DNA of 35,653 nucleotides from Cyanobium sp. PLM2.Bin73 (GCA_007694915.1 REEV01000118.1:1-35653); one strand, 5' to 3'; shown: positions 6,515 through 15,653, counted from the stretch's first letter. Translations and numbers: made by a program. Notes: generated by a model from the letters alone, not told the origin.

Positions 6515-7747
6515 TCAGGGGTACTGCAGCAGCTCCATGATCGCCGCCGCCAGCCGCTCGCTGCCGCCGCCGACCCCGATCCGCTCCGCGGCGGCGCTGG
6601 CCCATTGCCGGCGCAGTGCCGGGCCCTGCCCGGGGTCGGCCAGCCGTTGCAGCAGGTCGGCCCCCAGGGCCGCCGTGGCCTCCAGGCAGGCGGGGCTCCC
6701 CGGCTCCTCGTCAGCTGCGAACACGGCCGGGCCCAGCAGGCGCCGCTGGGCGTCGGCGAAGCCCGCCGTGAACTGGGGGCCGCGGCCCACCAGCTGCAGC
6801 ACCGGCTTGCCCAGTCCCACCGCCTGTTCACTGGCGGTGCCCGCCATCGCCAGCACCAGATCCGCCGCCGCCAGCTGGGCGGCGAAGCCACTCCACACCA
6901 GCTCCAGCTCCAGGCCGCACCGATGACGCAGCCCCCGGCCCCCGCCGGCTGCGGCCGCTGGCTCCCAGCCCAGGGGGGCTGCCAGCTGCTGGATGGCTGC
7001 CGCCGTCAAGCCGCCCACCAGGGCGGCGCTCACCCGCAGCTGCTGCGGGCGCTGCAGTCGGCTGGCCAGGCGGGGCAGCAGCTCCAGCATCAGGGCCAGG
7101 TTGTGTTGCGCCTCCGGCAGGCGGCTGCCGGGCAGCAGCAGCAAGCGCTGACTCCACCCTTCATCAATCCTGGGGAGGGCGGGGTTCGCCCCTGTGAGCA
7201 CCGCATCCAGGAAGGGATTGCCAAGAAAGTGCACCGGCCGCCGCAGCTGGCCACTGAGGTCCTCGCCGCTGAAGCGGTCGCGGGCCCAGATCGCCGCAAA
7301 ACGGCGGCGGCGCAACAGCCAGCCGCAGGGCCAGGGCAGCCGCAGCCGACCTTCGTAGTGGCTGGAGTAGGCCACCAGATACACGGCCGCCGGTCTGCCG
7401 CTCAGCCAGCCGCCCAGCACCGCCACCACATCCCCCACCGCCACCACCAGATCCACCCCCCGGCTGCGGCGCCGCAGCCGGGCCAGTTGCAGGATCACGT
7501 GCAGCGTCTGTCCCTCCAGCAGCTCGCGCACCTGGCCGGCCAGGCTGGTGAAGCCCAGGCCGCCGGTGCTGAAGGCGCGGGTGCGACCCAGCACGGCGAT
7601 ACCGCGCTGCCGGTAGGGCTCCCCATGGCCCACCAGGGGCAGCGCCCTCACGGTCACTCCCCGCCGTTGCAGAGCACTGGCGATCAGAGCACCGCTGAGG
7701 TCTTCCCCGTGCCCGTTGCTGAGCAGCAGCACCCGGCCCTGGCCCAT
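6515..7747 (-). CDS. Lipid-A-disaccharide synthase-related protein (TIGR03492-like)
   Basis: A 410-residue glycosyltransferase-like protein similar in layout to LpxB and close to the cyanobacterial TIGR03492 group. N-terminal LLLSNGHGEDLSGALIASAL (7-26) corresponds to the acceptor-side loop. VDLVVAVGDVVAVLGG lies in the middle. The C-terminal half carries LAAADLVLAMAGTASEQAVG and GKPVLQLVGRGPQFT, the typical donor-nucleotide-binding layout. True LpxB joins UDP-diacylglucosamine to lipid X, but the substrate of this subgroup is unknown. The ATG at 7747 is chosen; the frame is open upstream only as out-of-frame DNA of the TPR gene. It is preceded by that TPR gene at a 14-base gap. Confidence 0.82.
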   Translation of the reverse strand: MGQGRVLLLSNGHGEDLSGALIASALQRRGVTVRALPLVGHGEPYRQRGIAVLGRTRAFSTGGLGFTSLAGQVRELLEGQTLHVILQLARLRRRSRGVDLVVAVGDVVAVLGGWLSGRPAAVYLVAYSSHYEGRLRLPWPCGWLLRRRRFAAIWARDRFSGEDLSGQLRRPVHFLGNPFLDAVLTGANPALPRIDEGWSQRLLLLPGSRLPEAQHNLALMLELLPRLASRLQRPQQLRVSAALVGGLTAAAIQQLAAPLGWEPAAAAGGGRGLRHRCGLELELVWSGFAAQLAAADLVLAMAGTASEQAVGLGKPVLQLVGRGPQFTAGFADAQRRLLGPAVFAADEEPGSPACLEATAALGADLLQRLADPGQGPALRRQWASAAAERIGVGGGSERLAAAIMELLQYP

Positions 7748-7761
7748 GGGGGGCTGGGCCC

Positions 7762-8184
7762 TCAGCTCTGCAGCCAGGCGCGCACCTTCTCCATGGCGCG
7801 CCAGCCCGGTTTGCGGTTCAGGCCGTCGTCGATGGAACTGTTCAGCTCCTGGGCCAGATCCGGTGCCATTGCCATCACCCGGTGCACGATCTCGATGTGC
7901 TCGCGCACGCCCTTGGCCCCCGTTTCGAGCATCGCCAGGCTGAGGTTGATGCGGGCCTGGGGGTCCTGGGGATTGAGCTTCACCGCCTGGCGGGCGGAGC
8001 GCAGGGCGTCGAGGGGTTGGTCGGCCAGCAGCTGCAGCCAGGCCAGACATGTCCAGCCTGCTGACTGGCGGGGCGACTGCCGGGTGATCGCCACGAACTC
8101 GGGAATCAGCTCGGCGGGGGCGGTGCCGGCGTTGTAGCGGGCGATGGCCTGGTCGAACTGGGAGTCCGCTGGACTGGCCGTCAT
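7762..8184 (-). CDS. TPR-containing protein
   Basis: A 140-residue helical protein starting MTASPADSQFDQAIARYNAG. The segment WTCLAWLQLLADQPLDALRS followed by ARQAVKLNPQDPQARINLSL is a good tetratricopeptide repeat pair, and the C-terminus adds two further helices. TPRs bind partner proteins; no catalytic motif is seen. The ATG at 8184 is preferred over a GTG at 8226 because the conserved-looking sequence starts there. It lies between the Fe-S carrier (84 bases upstream) and the LpxB-like gene (14 bases downstream), which suggests one operon. Confidence 0.78.
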   Translation of the reverse strand: MTASPADSQFDQAIARYNAGTAPAELIPEFVAITRQSPRQSAGWTCLAWLQLLADQPLDALRSARQAVKLNPQDPQARINLSLAMLETGAKGVREHIEIVHRVMAMAPDLAQELNSSIDDGLNRKPGWRAMEKVRAWLQS

Positions 8185-8268
8185 GGCAGGGGGGAGGGGA
8201 TCGCTCGATTCAGATTCCCATGCCACGGCCTTCCCTGCCGCGGCGGCGCAGGCCCTGGGCCGTGGCGG

Positions 8269-8757
8269 TCAGACCGCGAAGGAGCTGCCACAGCCGCAGG
8301 TCTGGGTGGCGTTGGGATTGGAGAAATTGAAGCCGCCGCCGATCAGGGAGCTGGAGAAGTCGAGCTGCATGCCGTAGATGTACAACAGGCTCTTGGGGTC
8401 ACACACCACCTGGAAGCTGGGGCTGCCGGCCGGTTCGTACACGTAGCACTCGTCATCATCGCGGATGTCGCTGGCCTCCACGAAATCCATCGTGTAGCTC
8501 ATGCCGCTGCAGCCACCGGAGCGCACGCCCACCCGCAGCACTTTCTCGGTGCCCTCCTGGCGCACCAGCGCGGCGAGCTGTTTCATCGCCGGTTCGCTGA
8601 TCAGGATGCCCTTGCCGTCCCGGGCGGTGTGGGCGGCGGTGGTTTGGGCAGTTGAAGCCTGGGCCGAAGAGGCCTGGGCCGACGACGGGGCGGATGGCTC
8701 GGGTGCGGCGTGGCCGTTCGGCGCTGTGGTGGGCTCGGTCGCCAGATCGGTGCTCAT
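8269..8757 (-). CDS. A-type iron-sulfur carrier (IscA/SufA/HesB family) with N-terminal extension
   Basis: A 162-residue protein whose last ~112 residues are a complete HesB/IscA domain. Cys83 is in VGVRSGGCSGMSYTMDF, and Cys154 and Cys156 are in the C-terminal TQTCGCGSSF. These three cysteines bind iron or [Fe-S] clusters for transfer to apoproteins. The first ~45 residues are an Ala/Ser/Thr/Pro low-complexity tail with a repeated S-S-A-Q-A pattern, absent from the usual ~110-residue family members. The ATG at 8757 is chosen; an ATG-like extension to 8880 would run into the crtQ start. The gene is divergent from crtQ. Confidence 0.88.
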   Translation of the reverse strand: MSTDLATEPTTAPNGHAAPEPSAPSSAQASSAQASTAQTTAAHTARDGKGILISEPAMKQLAALVRQEGTEKVLRVGVRSGGCSGMSYTMDFVEASDIRDDDECYVYEPAGSPSFQVVCDPKSLLYIYGMQLDFSSSLIGGGFNFSNPNATQTCGCGSSFAV

Positions 8758-8783
8758 GGCGGGAGGGCGCGGGGCGCGTGGCG

Positions 8784-8815
8784 GGTTGGCTGGCGATGCT
8801 AGGCAGCCAGCCACC
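8784..8815. promoter_or_regulatory. Inverted repeat between the Fe-S carrier gene and crtQ
   Basis: GGCTGGC (8788-8794) and GCCAGCC (8806-8812) form a perfect 7-bp inverted repeat with an 11-base spacer. It is extended by GGT (8784-8786) and ACC (8813-8815) across one bulged T. It sits in the 109-base divergent intergenic region and could be an operator or an RNA hairpin; no T-run follows on either strand. Confidence 0.4.
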
Positions 8816-8866
8816 TTCTGAGGGTTCACCTCCATAGAGTCAGACCACTGTCCGTAGGTACTCAAG

Positions 8867-10378
8867 GTGCGCGTCGCCATCGTCGGGGCCGGTTTGGCCG
8901 GCCTCTCGGCCGCCGTTGATCTGGTGGACGCTGGCCACCAGGTGGACCTCTACGAGGCCAGGCCGTTCATGGGGGGCAAGGTGGGCAGCTGGGAGGACCC
9001 CGACGGCAACCACATCGAGATGGGGTTGCACGTGTTCTTCTTCAATTACGCCAACCTCTTCGCCCTGATGCGCAAGGTGGGGGCGATCGACAACCTGCTC
9101 CCCAAGCAGCACACCCACCTGTTCGTGAACCGTGGTGGTGATCTGCGCGATCTCGACTTCCGCTTCCCGATCGGCGCCCCGTTCAACGGCCTCAAGGCCT
9201 TCTTCACCACGCCCCAGCTCGACTGGATCGACAAGCTGCGCAACGCCCTGGCCCTGGGCACCAGCCCGATCGTGCGCGGCCTGGTGGATTACGAGGGCGC
9301 CATGAGGACGATCCGCGATCTCGACCGGATCAGCTTCAAGCAGTGGTTCCTCAGTCACGGCGGCAGCCCCCGCAGCATCGAGCGGATGTGGGATCCGATC
9401 GCCTATGCCCTGGGCTTCATCGACTGCCAGACGATCTCCGCCCGCTGCATGCTCACCATCTTCATGATGTTTGCGGCCAAGACCGAGGCCTCCAAGCTCA
9501 ACCTGCTCAAGGGATCCCCACACCGCTGGCTCACCGGGCCGATCCTCGACTACATCCAGCAGCGCGGCGGCAGGCTGCATCTGCGCCACCGGGTCAGCGA
9601 GGTGCTGTTTGAGGAGGGCGCAGCCGGCGCCGATGGCCAGCCTGCCACCCGGGTGAGCGGCCTGAAGCTCGGCACACCCGAGGGTGAGATCAGCGTGGAG
9701 GCCGACACCTACCTGGCTGCCTGCGATGTGCCGGGAATCCAGCGCATGCTCCCGACGGCCTGGCGCCGCTGGCCCATCTTCGACAACATCTACAGACTTG
9801 AGGCCGTGCCAGTGGCCACGGTGCAGCTGCGCTACGACGGCTGGGTCACCGAGCTGGGTGAGTCCCCGGCCGCCGCCGCCGCCCGCGGTGATCTGGGCCG
9901 CCCCACCGGCCTCGACAATCTCCTCTACACCGCTGACGCCGACTTCAGCTGCTTCGCCGATCTGGCCCTGGCCAGCCCGGCCGACTACCGCAAGCAGGGG
10001 CTGGGGTCGCTGCTGCAGTGCGTACTCACCCCCGGCGACCCCTGGATCCCGAAAAAAACCGAGGAGATCGTGGCCCACACCGATGCCCAGGTGCGCGAGC
10101 TGTTCCCGTCCTCGCGGCACCTCAACCTGGTGTGGAGCAATGTCGTGAAGCTGGCCCAGTCGCTGTACCGGGAAGCGCCGGGCATGGAGCCCTACCGCCC
10201 CGCCCAACGCACTCCGGTGAGCAACTTCTTCCTGGCCGGCAGTTACACCCGCCAGGATTACATCGATTCGATGGAGGGGGCCACCATGAGTGGCAGGCTT
10301 GCTGCCGCTGCAATCCTGGACCAGCCGGTGGCCCTGGCCACCAACGCCGCTGCCGCCCTGGCTCCGGTACCCGCTTGA
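8867..10378 (+). CDS. crtQ: Zeta-carotene desaturase
   Basis: A 503-residue FAD-dependent desaturase that converts 9,9'-di-cis-zeta-carotene to 7,9,9',7'-tetra-cis-lycopene at the thylakoid/plasma membrane. The N-terminal dinucleotide-binding motif [20 protein letters not shown] (6-25) is followed by the acidic Glu (about 30) and [20 protein letters not shown], characteristic of the CrtP/CrtQ branch. [20 protein letters not shown] points to CrtQ rather than phytoene desaturase. The C-terminal substrate/FAD region ([20 protein letters not shown]) is intact. The GTG start at 8867 fits the conserved beginning MRVAIVGAG. The SRPBCC gene follows 50 bases later. Confidence 0.93.
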   Translation: MRVAIVGAGLAGLSAAVDLVDAGHQVDLYEARPFMGGKVGSWEDPDGNHIEMGLHVFFFNYANLFALMRKVGAIDNLLPKQHTHLFVNRGGDLRDLDFRFPIGAPFNGLKAFFTTPQLDWIDKLRNALALGTSPIVRGLVDYEGAMRTIRDLDRISFKQWFLSHGGSPRSIERMWDPIAYALGFIDCQTISARCMLTIFMMFAAKTEASKLNLLKGSPHRWLTGPILDYIQQRGGRLHLRHRVSEVLFEEGAAGADGQPATRVSGLKLGTPEGEISVEADTYLAACDVPGIQRMLPTAWRRWPIFDNIYRLEAVPVATVQLRYDGWVTELGESPAAAAARGDLGRPTGLDNLLYTADADFSCFADLALASPADYRKQGLGSLLQCVLTPGDPWIPKKTEEIVAHTDAQVRELFPSSRHLNLVWSNVVKLAQSLYREAPGMEPYRPAQRTPVSNFFLAGSYTRQDYIDSMEGATMSGRLAAAAILDQPVALATNAAAALAPVPA

Positions 10379-10428
10379 TCCCGAGCCATCGGCCGTCAGG
10401 CCCCACCCCGCCCCCCGAGGAGCACCGC

Positions 10429-10872
10429 ATGGGCCGTTGGCTCGAACACAGCGTCACCACCACCATCGCGGCCCCGGTGGAGCAGGTGTGGGAGGTGTGG
10501 AGCGATCTGGAGGCGATGCCGCGCTGGATGCGCTGGATCGAGTCAGTGGATACTGTCCCCGACGACCCCGATCTCACCGACTGGACCCTGGCCGCCCAGG
10601 GCTTCCGGTTCCACTGGAAGGCGCGCATCACCCAGCGGGTGGAGGCCCAGCAGCTGCATTGGGAGTCGGTGGGGGGGCTGGCCACCAAGGGGGCGGTGCG
10701 CTTCTATCCCCAGCCGGAGGCCACCACGGTTGTCAAGCTCAGCGTCAGCTACGAATTGCCCGGGGTCTTGGCACCGCTGATGGATCCGAACATTCTGGGG
10801 GGCATTGTCACCAAGGAACTTCAGGCCAACCTCGACCGTTTCCGGGATCTGGTTGAACGCTCCCACCGCTGA
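10429..10872 (+). CDS. SRPBCC (START-like) polyketide cyclase/dehydrase family protein
   Basis: A 147-residue SRPBCC-fold protein. Typical features are the opening SVTTTIAAPVEQVWEVWSDL (8-27), the following MPRWMRWIESV, and a C-terminal helix LQANLDRFRDLVE. The fold binds hydrophobic ligands in a deep pocket. A member immediately after crtQ could bind a carotenoid or another lipid, but that is inference from position only. The ATG at 10429 has a strong GAGGAG ribosome site. Its stop is 7 bases before the lipoprotein gene, so crtQ, this gene and the next probably form one transcription unit. Confidence 0.87.
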   Translation: MGRWLEHSVTTTIAAPVEQVWEVWSDLEAMPRWMRWIESVDTVPDDPDLTDWTLAAQGFRFHWKARITQRVEAQQLHWESVGGLATKGAVRFYPQPEATTVVKLSVSYELPGVLAPLMDPNILGGIVTKELQANLDRFRDLVERSHR

Positions 10873-10879
10873 CCTTCCG

Positions 10880-11461
10880 ATGTCGCCGTCTCCTCCAACC
10901 GCTCGCTGCCTTCGTGCTTCCGCTCGCCTGCTGATGGCCGCCCTGGCGTCCACCACCCTGCTGCTGGCGGCCTGCTCGCGCGACCAACCCGAAGCTGAAC
11001 TCGAGGACCCCGCCGCCGAGCTGCCCCCGGCCGCGGTGGATCCGGCGGCCCCAGCGGCGGCGGCCGATGTGAGCGGCTTCACCCCGCTCCCCACCACCAA
11101 CCAGGTGCTGGCGGCCAACCCCATCGGCCGTAGCGATCCCTTCGCCTCCGACCGCCCGGCTCCCCGACCCGCAGCCCCGGCTCCCGGCACCGCCGCCGCC
11201 CAGCCGCAACCGGCCCGACCGGCCCCGCCGCCGCCCCTGCAGCTCCCGCCCGATTTTCGCTTCAGTGGCGTGATCCGCGTCGGCGCCTCGCCCCAGGCCA
11301 TGGTGCAGTTCGGCCCCAACACCGGTGCGGTGGGCATCGGTGAGCTCGGCGACCACAACACCGACCTGCTGCCCGCCGGCTGGGTGGTCTCCTCCATCGA
11401 TGTCGACCGGGGCCGCCTGGTGCTCCGTCAGGGGGGCCAGACCGTCACAGCGGAGCTCTGA
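10880..11461 (+). CDS. Putative lipoprotein with PilP-like tail
   Basis: A 193-residue protein with a lipoprotein signal: basic start, hydrophobic ALASTTLLLAAC, and lipobox LLAAC with Cys32. A long Pro/Ala-rich linker (about 35-125) leads to a compact C-terminal domain (about 130-193, FRFSGVIRVGASPQAMVQFG, then VGIGELGDHN and VVSSIDVDRGRLVL). The RSDPF motif before the linker and the small beta-rich tail resemble the periplasmic pilus protein PilP, but the match is loose and no other pilus gene is near. It should sit on a membrane facing the periplasm. The last 17 bases overlap hemD on the other strand. Confidence 0.68.
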   Translation: MSPSPPTARCLRASARLLMAALASTTLLLAACSRDQPEAELEDPAAELPPAAVDPAAPAAAADVSGFTPLPTTNQVLAANPIGRSDPFASDRPAPRPAAPAPGTAAAQPQPARPAPPPPLQLPPDFRFSGVIRVGASPQAMVQFGPNTGAVGIGELGDHNTDLLPAGWVVSSIDVDRGRLVLRQGGQTVTAEL

Positions 11462-12308
11462 GCGGCCGCCCCGTCAGCGCCCTGGCGCAGGCCTGCACCA
11501 GGCCGCCCAGGTCGTAGGGGTCGGCTTCGGCATCCACCCGGCCCAGACAGCTGCGGCAGCGTTCGCTGGTCTGGGGCCCGATCGACACCACCGCCAGCGG
11601 GCGCAGACGGTCCTGCCAGTCGGGGCCGAAGGCCGCTTCCAGGAGCTGGGCCGTGTGCGTCACGGTCTTGCCGCTGCTGAAGGTGATGGCGTCCAGCTGT
11701 CCCTGCTGCAACGCCGCCAGGGCGGCACTGGGCAGTCCCGGGGGGCAGCGGGTTTCGTAGGCCGGCACCTCCACCACCCGGGCCCCGGCTGAAGCGAACG
11801 CCTCCGCCAGGACCGTACGGCCGCCGCTCTGCACCCGTGGGATCAGCAGCCGTAGCCCCCAGCCCGACACCGGGAAATGCTCCAGCAGGCTGTCGGCCAC
11901 GAAGGCCGGCGGCACGAAATCGGCCGGTGCCCCCAGCTCCTCCAGCCGGGCGGCGGTTTTGCGGCCCACCGCCGCGATCTTCAGGCCGCCGGGGCGGCGG
12001 GCCAGCCGCCGGCCCAGCCGCTGCAACCGCTGCTCCACCGCTTCCACGCCGTTGGCACTGGAGAACACCAACCAGTGAAAGTCGTCCAGCTCCGCCAGGG
12101 CGTCATCGAGGGGGCCCCAGGAGTCGGGGGCCGTCACCACCAGCGCCGGCAGGTCCACCACCTCGGCCCCGGCCGCCTCGAACAGCCGGCGGGCGGCCCC
12201 CAGCTGGGTTTCGGCCCTGGTCACGGCCACCCGCCGCCCTGCCAACGGGGCCGGGCCCCCGGGGCTGGTTGCAGCCGAGGTCGAGGAGGGATCGGCGGGT
12301 GGGGCCAT
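11445..12308 (-). CDS. hemD: Uroporphyrinogen-III synthase
   Basis: A 287-residue HemD-family enzyme that cyclises hydroxymethylbilane to uroporphyrinogen III with inversion of ring D, the branch point to heme, chlorophyll, phycobilins and B12. Two alternating alpha/beta domains are visible: GRRVAVTRAETQLGAARRLF at the first strand, WLVFSSANGVEAVEQRL, then LRLLIPRVQSGGRTVLAEAF, DAITFSSGKTVTHTAQLLE and VSIGPQTSERCR. HemD proteins are poorly conserved, so these scattered motifs carry the call. The first ~20 residues are a low-complexity leader and the start is uncertain. It is the last gene of the minus-strand series beginning at 15860. Confidence 0.9.
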   Translation of the reverse strand: MAPPADPSSTSAATSPGGPAPLAGRRVAVTRAETQLGAARRLFEAAGAEVVDLPALVVTAPDSWGPLDDALAELDDFHWLVFSSANGVEAVEQRLQRLGRRLARRPGGLKIAAVGRKTAARLEELGAPADFVPPAFVADSLLEHFPVSGWGLRLLIPRVQSGGRTVLAEAFASAGARVVEVPAYETRCPPGLPSAALAALQQGQLDAITFSSGKTVTHTAQLLEAAFGPDWQDRLRPLAVVSIGPQTSERCRSCLGRVDAEADPYDLGGLVQACARALTGRPLRAPL

Positions 12309-12345
12309 GGCGCAGTAATGCAGGGAGTTGGGAGGGGCTGTGAGC

Positions 12346-13590
12346 TCAATCGTCGAGTTTCATCAGGGGGCCCAGCCGCCGGCGCAGATCTTCAGCGGCC
12401 GCTGCCTGGCCCTGCTGCCGCCAGAGCTGGATGGCCTGGCGGAACCCCTGGCGGGCGCCCTCCAGATCGCCGGCCAGCAGCTGGGCCGCCGCCAGGTTCT
12501 GCTGCCATTCCGGCTGGCCGGGATCGAGGCTGATGGCGCGCTGGTAGGCCTCGATTGCGGCTGCCAGATCCCCGCTGCGGCGCTGCACCTGGGCCAGCCG
12601 GGCCCAGGCCAGTCCCAGCTCCGGTGCCGCTGCCGTGGCCTCCCGGGCCAGTTGCGCCCCCTCCTCCAGCAGGCTGCGCCCGGCGGCGCTCGCTCCGCCG
12701 TCGGCCGCGGCGAGGTCCGCCAGCAGGGCGGCCAGGTTGAGGCGGGCCCCCAGGCTGATGCGCGGCGCCAGGGGCAGGGCCAGGGCCTGGCGGTAGAGCG
12801 CGATGGCCCGCCCCGGCTCGTCCGGCGTGCGGGCGATGGCCAGATGCAGCAGCAGCTCGTAGCGCTCGGCCACCGCCGCGGCCGGGCAATGGGCCAGGCC
12901 CTGCTCCAGCAGGGCGATGCCGCGGCCGCGCCGCCCTTCGCTCACCTCCAGGCTGCCGAGCTTGGCGCAGGCGTAGGGATCCCCCGGCCGCTGCGCCAGG
13001 TCCCGTTCCATCGCCTGGCGCAGGCGGCGCGCCTTTTCTCCGCTGGCCAGCAGCTCCGGCCGGTAGCCGTCGTGCACCAGGGCTGGCTCCGGGCAGTCGG
13101 CGATGCGCCAGTGGGGCTCCCTCTGGATCAGCGCCAGCACGCTGTCGTCCACCTGCGCGTGGTAGCGCCCGCTCCAGCCGATCCCGGCATGGCGGCGGAA
13201 CAGGCGGCTGACACTGGAGTAGGGCGACTGGCGGGCGCCGCGCTCGTGGCGCAGAAGCGTCACCAGCAGCAGATCGGGTTCACGGATCAGCTGCTGGAGC
13301 GGCTGCCGCGCTGCGGGCAGCAACTGCTCGTCGGCGTCCAGCACCAGCACCCAGTCACCGCCCACGAGCTCAAGGGCGGCATTGCGGGCCGGTGCGAAAT
13401 CCCCGGGCCAGGGCAGCTGGTGCACCACGGCGCCGCAGCGCTCGGCGATCGCCACGGTGGCGTCGCTGGAGCCGGTGTCCAGCAGCACCATCTCGTCCAC
13501 GAAGCCGGCCACCGAGGCCAGGCAGCGCTCCAGCCGTTCGGCCTCGTTGCGCACGATCATCGACAGACTCAGGCTGGGGCGGTGGCTCAC
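12346..13590 (-). CDS. Family 2 glycosyltransferase with C-terminal TPRs
   Basis: A 414-residue protein. Residues ~7-230 are a GT-A glycosyltransferase of family 2, close to the SunS/WaaE-like 'tetratricopeptide glycosyltransferase' type: LSLSMIVRNEAERLERCLAS, EMVLLDTGSSDAT, and the metal-binding DADE (85-88, in WVLVLDADEQL). Residues ~240-410 are helical repeats with a clear TPR, LAAAIEAYQRAISLDPGQPE. Donor and acceptor are unknown; envelope glycan or protein glycosylation is plausible. The GTG at 13590 is chosen because it leaves 7 bases to the upstream nagZ-like gene, whereas a start at 13659 would overlap that gene by 62 bases. Confidence 0.86.
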   Translation of the reverse strand: MSHRPSLSLSMIVRNEAERLERCLASVAGFVDEMVLLDTGSSDATVAIAERCGAVVHQLPWPGDFAPARNAALELVGGDWVLVLDADEQLLPAARQPLQQLIREPDLLLVTLLRHERGARQSPYSSVSRLFRRHAGIGWSGRYHAQVDDSVLALIQREPHWRIADCPEPALVHDGYRPELLASGEKARRLRQAMERDLAQRPGDPYACAKLGSLEVSEGRRGRGIALLEQGLAHCPAAAVAERYELLLHLAIARTPDEPGRAIALYRQALALPLAPRISLGARLNLAALLADLAAADGGASAAGRSLLEEGAQLAREATAAAPELGLAWARLAQVQRRSGDLAAAIEAYQRAISLDPGQPEWQQNLAAAQLLAGDLEGARQGFRQAIQLWRQQGQAAAAEDLRRRLGPLMKLDD

Positions 13591-13597
13591 GGGCGCC

Positions 13598-15244
13598 TCA
13601 GTCGGTGAACCCGGCCGCTGCCGCAGCGATGGCCTTGCTCCGGTACCTGGCCCCGGCACCGAGCCCCAGGCCGGCCAGCACCTCCTCCTGGGCCAGTGGC
13701 ATCTGGCCCGGGCTGTGGCCCGCCGGCAGCCCCGGCGGCAGCAGCTCCCGCAGCTCGTCCCAGAGGTAGGGGCTGCCGTACACCACCAGCCCCGCCAGCC
13801 GGCCGGCCTTCAGCAGTTGCCCCAGGGCGGCCGGCCAGGGCTCGCTTCCGCCGGCATGGCCGCGGAAGGGATTGCCGCGCACGAACAGTTGCACCAGCAC
13901 AGGTCCCTCCCCCAGCCGCTCCAGGGCCAGGGGGGCCTGAGGGTCGTCGCTCCAGGGTGAGATGGTGTCGCCGGCCAGCAGGCAGGGGCGGAAACCGGCG
14001 GCGGCGGCCACCGTGATGGCCGGGGCTGCCGCCGGCAGAAACGGCGCCTGCAGGGCCTGATCGAGGCGGATCAGGTTCACCCCGCTGCCACCCGCCTCCG
14101 GCGGCAGGATCCGGCCGCGGATCTCCAGTGTGGCGCTCACCAGCTTCCGGGCCAGGCCGCCATCAGCCCCAGCCGCCTGGCCGGCATCGGCCGCCGTGCG
14201 GCCCAGCCGGGGGAGGCCGGCGAGGGCGGCGCGGCGGCGGGCGACGCTGGCCTCCAGCCGCCCGCGCTCCAGCCGCCCCTCGGCCACGGCCTCGGCGATA
14301 GCGTTGATTGCCGCGCGGGCATCGGCCGGCATCAGCACCAGATCGGCACCGGCCTCCAGGGCCAGCACAGCAGCCTCCCCGGCCCCGTAGCGGCCGGCGA
14401 TGGCCTCCATCACCAGGGCGTCGGTCACCACCAGCCCGGCGAAGCCCAGCTCCTGGCGCAACAGTCCGCTGAGCACCGCCGGCGAGAGGGTGGCGGGACG
14501 GTCTGGATCCAGGGCCGGCAGGCCCAGGTGGGCGGTCATCACCGCCGCCACCCCAGCGGCGATCGCGTCACGGAAGGGCGGCAGCTCCACCGCCTCCAGC
14601 CGTGAGCGGCTGTGGGGCAGTACCGGCAGCTCCAGGTGGGAATCGCTGTCAGTGTCGCCGTGGCCGGGAAAGTGCTTGGCGCAGCCCAGCACTCCCTCAG
14701 CCTGGAGCCCCCGGGTGAAGGCCGCCGCCAGGGCGCCGGCGGTGGCCGGATCCTCCCCCCAGGCGCGCACGTTGATCACCGGATTGGCGGGGTTGTTGTT
14801 CACGTCACACACCGGCGCCAGCACCCAGTTGAGCCCCACGGCGCGGGCCTCGCGGCCCGTGCAGTGCCCGTAGCGCTCGGCCAGCCGCAGGGCCCCCTCG
14901 GGGCTGTGGCGGTGCAGGCGTCCCAGGGCCAGGGGCGGCACCAGCCAGCTGGCTCCCTCGAAGCGCTGACCCACGCCCTCCTCCACGTCGGCGCAGAGCA
15001 GCAGGGGCCGGCCGTCGGCCCAGTGCTGCAGCTGGCCGGTGCGCAGGGCCAGTTCAGCGGAACTGCCGCCCAGCAGGATCACGCCCCCCACCCCGGCCTC
15101 CAGCAGGGCCTGCAGCTCGCTGTTGGTCAGTTCCCAGCGGGGATAGCGGCGCTGGTGATCGGCCAGGTGGCCGCTGGCCCGCACCACCAGCAGTTCGGCG
15201 ATCAGCCGCTGCAGGTCGGCATCCTGCGTGGCCCCAGCGCTCAT
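13598..15244 (-). CDS. nagZ: Glycoside hydrolase family 3, beta-N-acetylhexosaminidase (NagZ-like)
   Basis: A 548-residue GH3 enzyme. The NagZ-type loop [18 protein letters not shown] (190-207) holds the catalytic His-Asp pair, and [12 protein letters not shown] supplies the nucleophile Asp275. NagZ removes N-acetylglucosamine from cell-wall muropeptides. The protein is about 200 residues longer than the single-domain NagZ of enterobacteria and carries a second alpha/beta domain (about 370-540), so it matches the two-domain GH3 type. No signal peptide is visible, which suggests a cytoplasmic recycling role. Its ATG overlaps the rbfA stop in ATGA, indicating translational coupling. Confidence 0.88.
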   Translation of the reverse strand: MSAGATQDADLQRLIAELLVVRASGHLADHQRRYPRWELTNSELQALLEAGVGGVILLGGSSAELALRTGQLQHWADGRPLLLCADVEEGVGQRFEGASWLVPPLALGRLHRHSPEGALRLAERYGHCTGREARAVGLNWVLAPVCDVNNNPANPVINVRAWGEDPATAGALAAAFTRGLQAEGVLGCAKHFPGHGDTDSDSHLELPVLPHSRSRLEAVELPPFRDAIAAGVAAVMTAHLGLPALDPDRPATLSPAVLSGLLRQELGFAGLVVTDALVMEAIAGRYGAGEAAVLALEAGADLVLMPADARAAINAIAEAVAEGRLERGRLEASVARRRAALAGLPRLGRTAADAGQAAGADGGLARKLVSATLEIRGRILPPEAGGSGVNLIRLDQALQAPFLPAAAPAITVAAAAGFRPCLLAGDTISPWSDDPQAPLALERLGEGPVLVQLFVRGNPFRGHAGGSEPWPAALGQLLKAGRLAGLVVYGSPYLWDELRELLPPGLPAGHSPGQMPLAQEEVLAGLGLGAGARYRSKAIAAAAAGFTD

Positions 15245-15651
15245 CGATCGCTGTCGATGGGCCCGGAGGTGGCGTCATCGGGCTCCTCCTTGAGGCTGCG
15301 CTGCTGCTCCAGCTTGGAGAGCAGACCCAGCACCGTGCTGCCCTGCTCGATCCCCCGGTCGAGCACGAACACCACCTCGGGCGTGCGGCGCAACTGCAGG
15401 CGCCGTCCCAGCTCCCCCTTCACGAAAGTGGTGGCGGAGTTGAGGCCCGCCATCGCCTGGTCGCGGTCGGCGTCGGAGCCGAACACGCTCACGAAGATGC
15501 GGCAGTGCTGGAGGTCCCCCGCCACCTCCACCGTGGTGACGCTCACCAGGCCCCGGCCCACCCGCTCATCCCGCAGGCCGCCCTGAAGCAGCTGGCTCAC
15601 CTCGCGGCGGATCAGGGACGCCACCCGCTCCACCCTTCGGCTCCGTGCCAT
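15241..15651 (-). CDS. rbfA: 30S ribosome-binding factor A
   Basis: A 136-residue RbfA protein that aids maturation of the 30S subunit and 16S rRNA 5' end, and cold adaptation. It begins [20 protein letters not shown], then shows [20 protein letters not shown] and the typical [20 protein letters not shown] with [15 protein letters not shown]. Length and order agree with the KH-like fold of the family; the tail is acidic. It starts 2 bases after the DUF751 stop and its own stop overlaps the nagZ start, so three genes are tightly linked. Confidence 0.96.
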   Translation of the reverse strand: MARSRRVERVASLIRREVSQLLQGGLRDERVGRGLVSVTTVEVAGDLQHCRIFVSVFGSDADRDQAMAGLNSATTFVKGELGRRLQLRRTPEVVFVLDRGIEQGSTVLGLLSKLEQQRSLKEEPDDATSGPIDSDR

Positions 15652-15653
15652 GG

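Noticed and set aside
6497-8137. Plus-strand open frame of 546 codons across the LpxB-like and TPR genes
   Set aside because: Composition is dominated by Gln, Pro, Ala and Arg, typical of antisense of GC-rich genes; the minus-strand proteins match families.
8840-10207. Minus-strand frame of 455 codons opposite crtQ
   Set aside because: It is the reverse of a well-conserved desaturase and shows no domain of its own.
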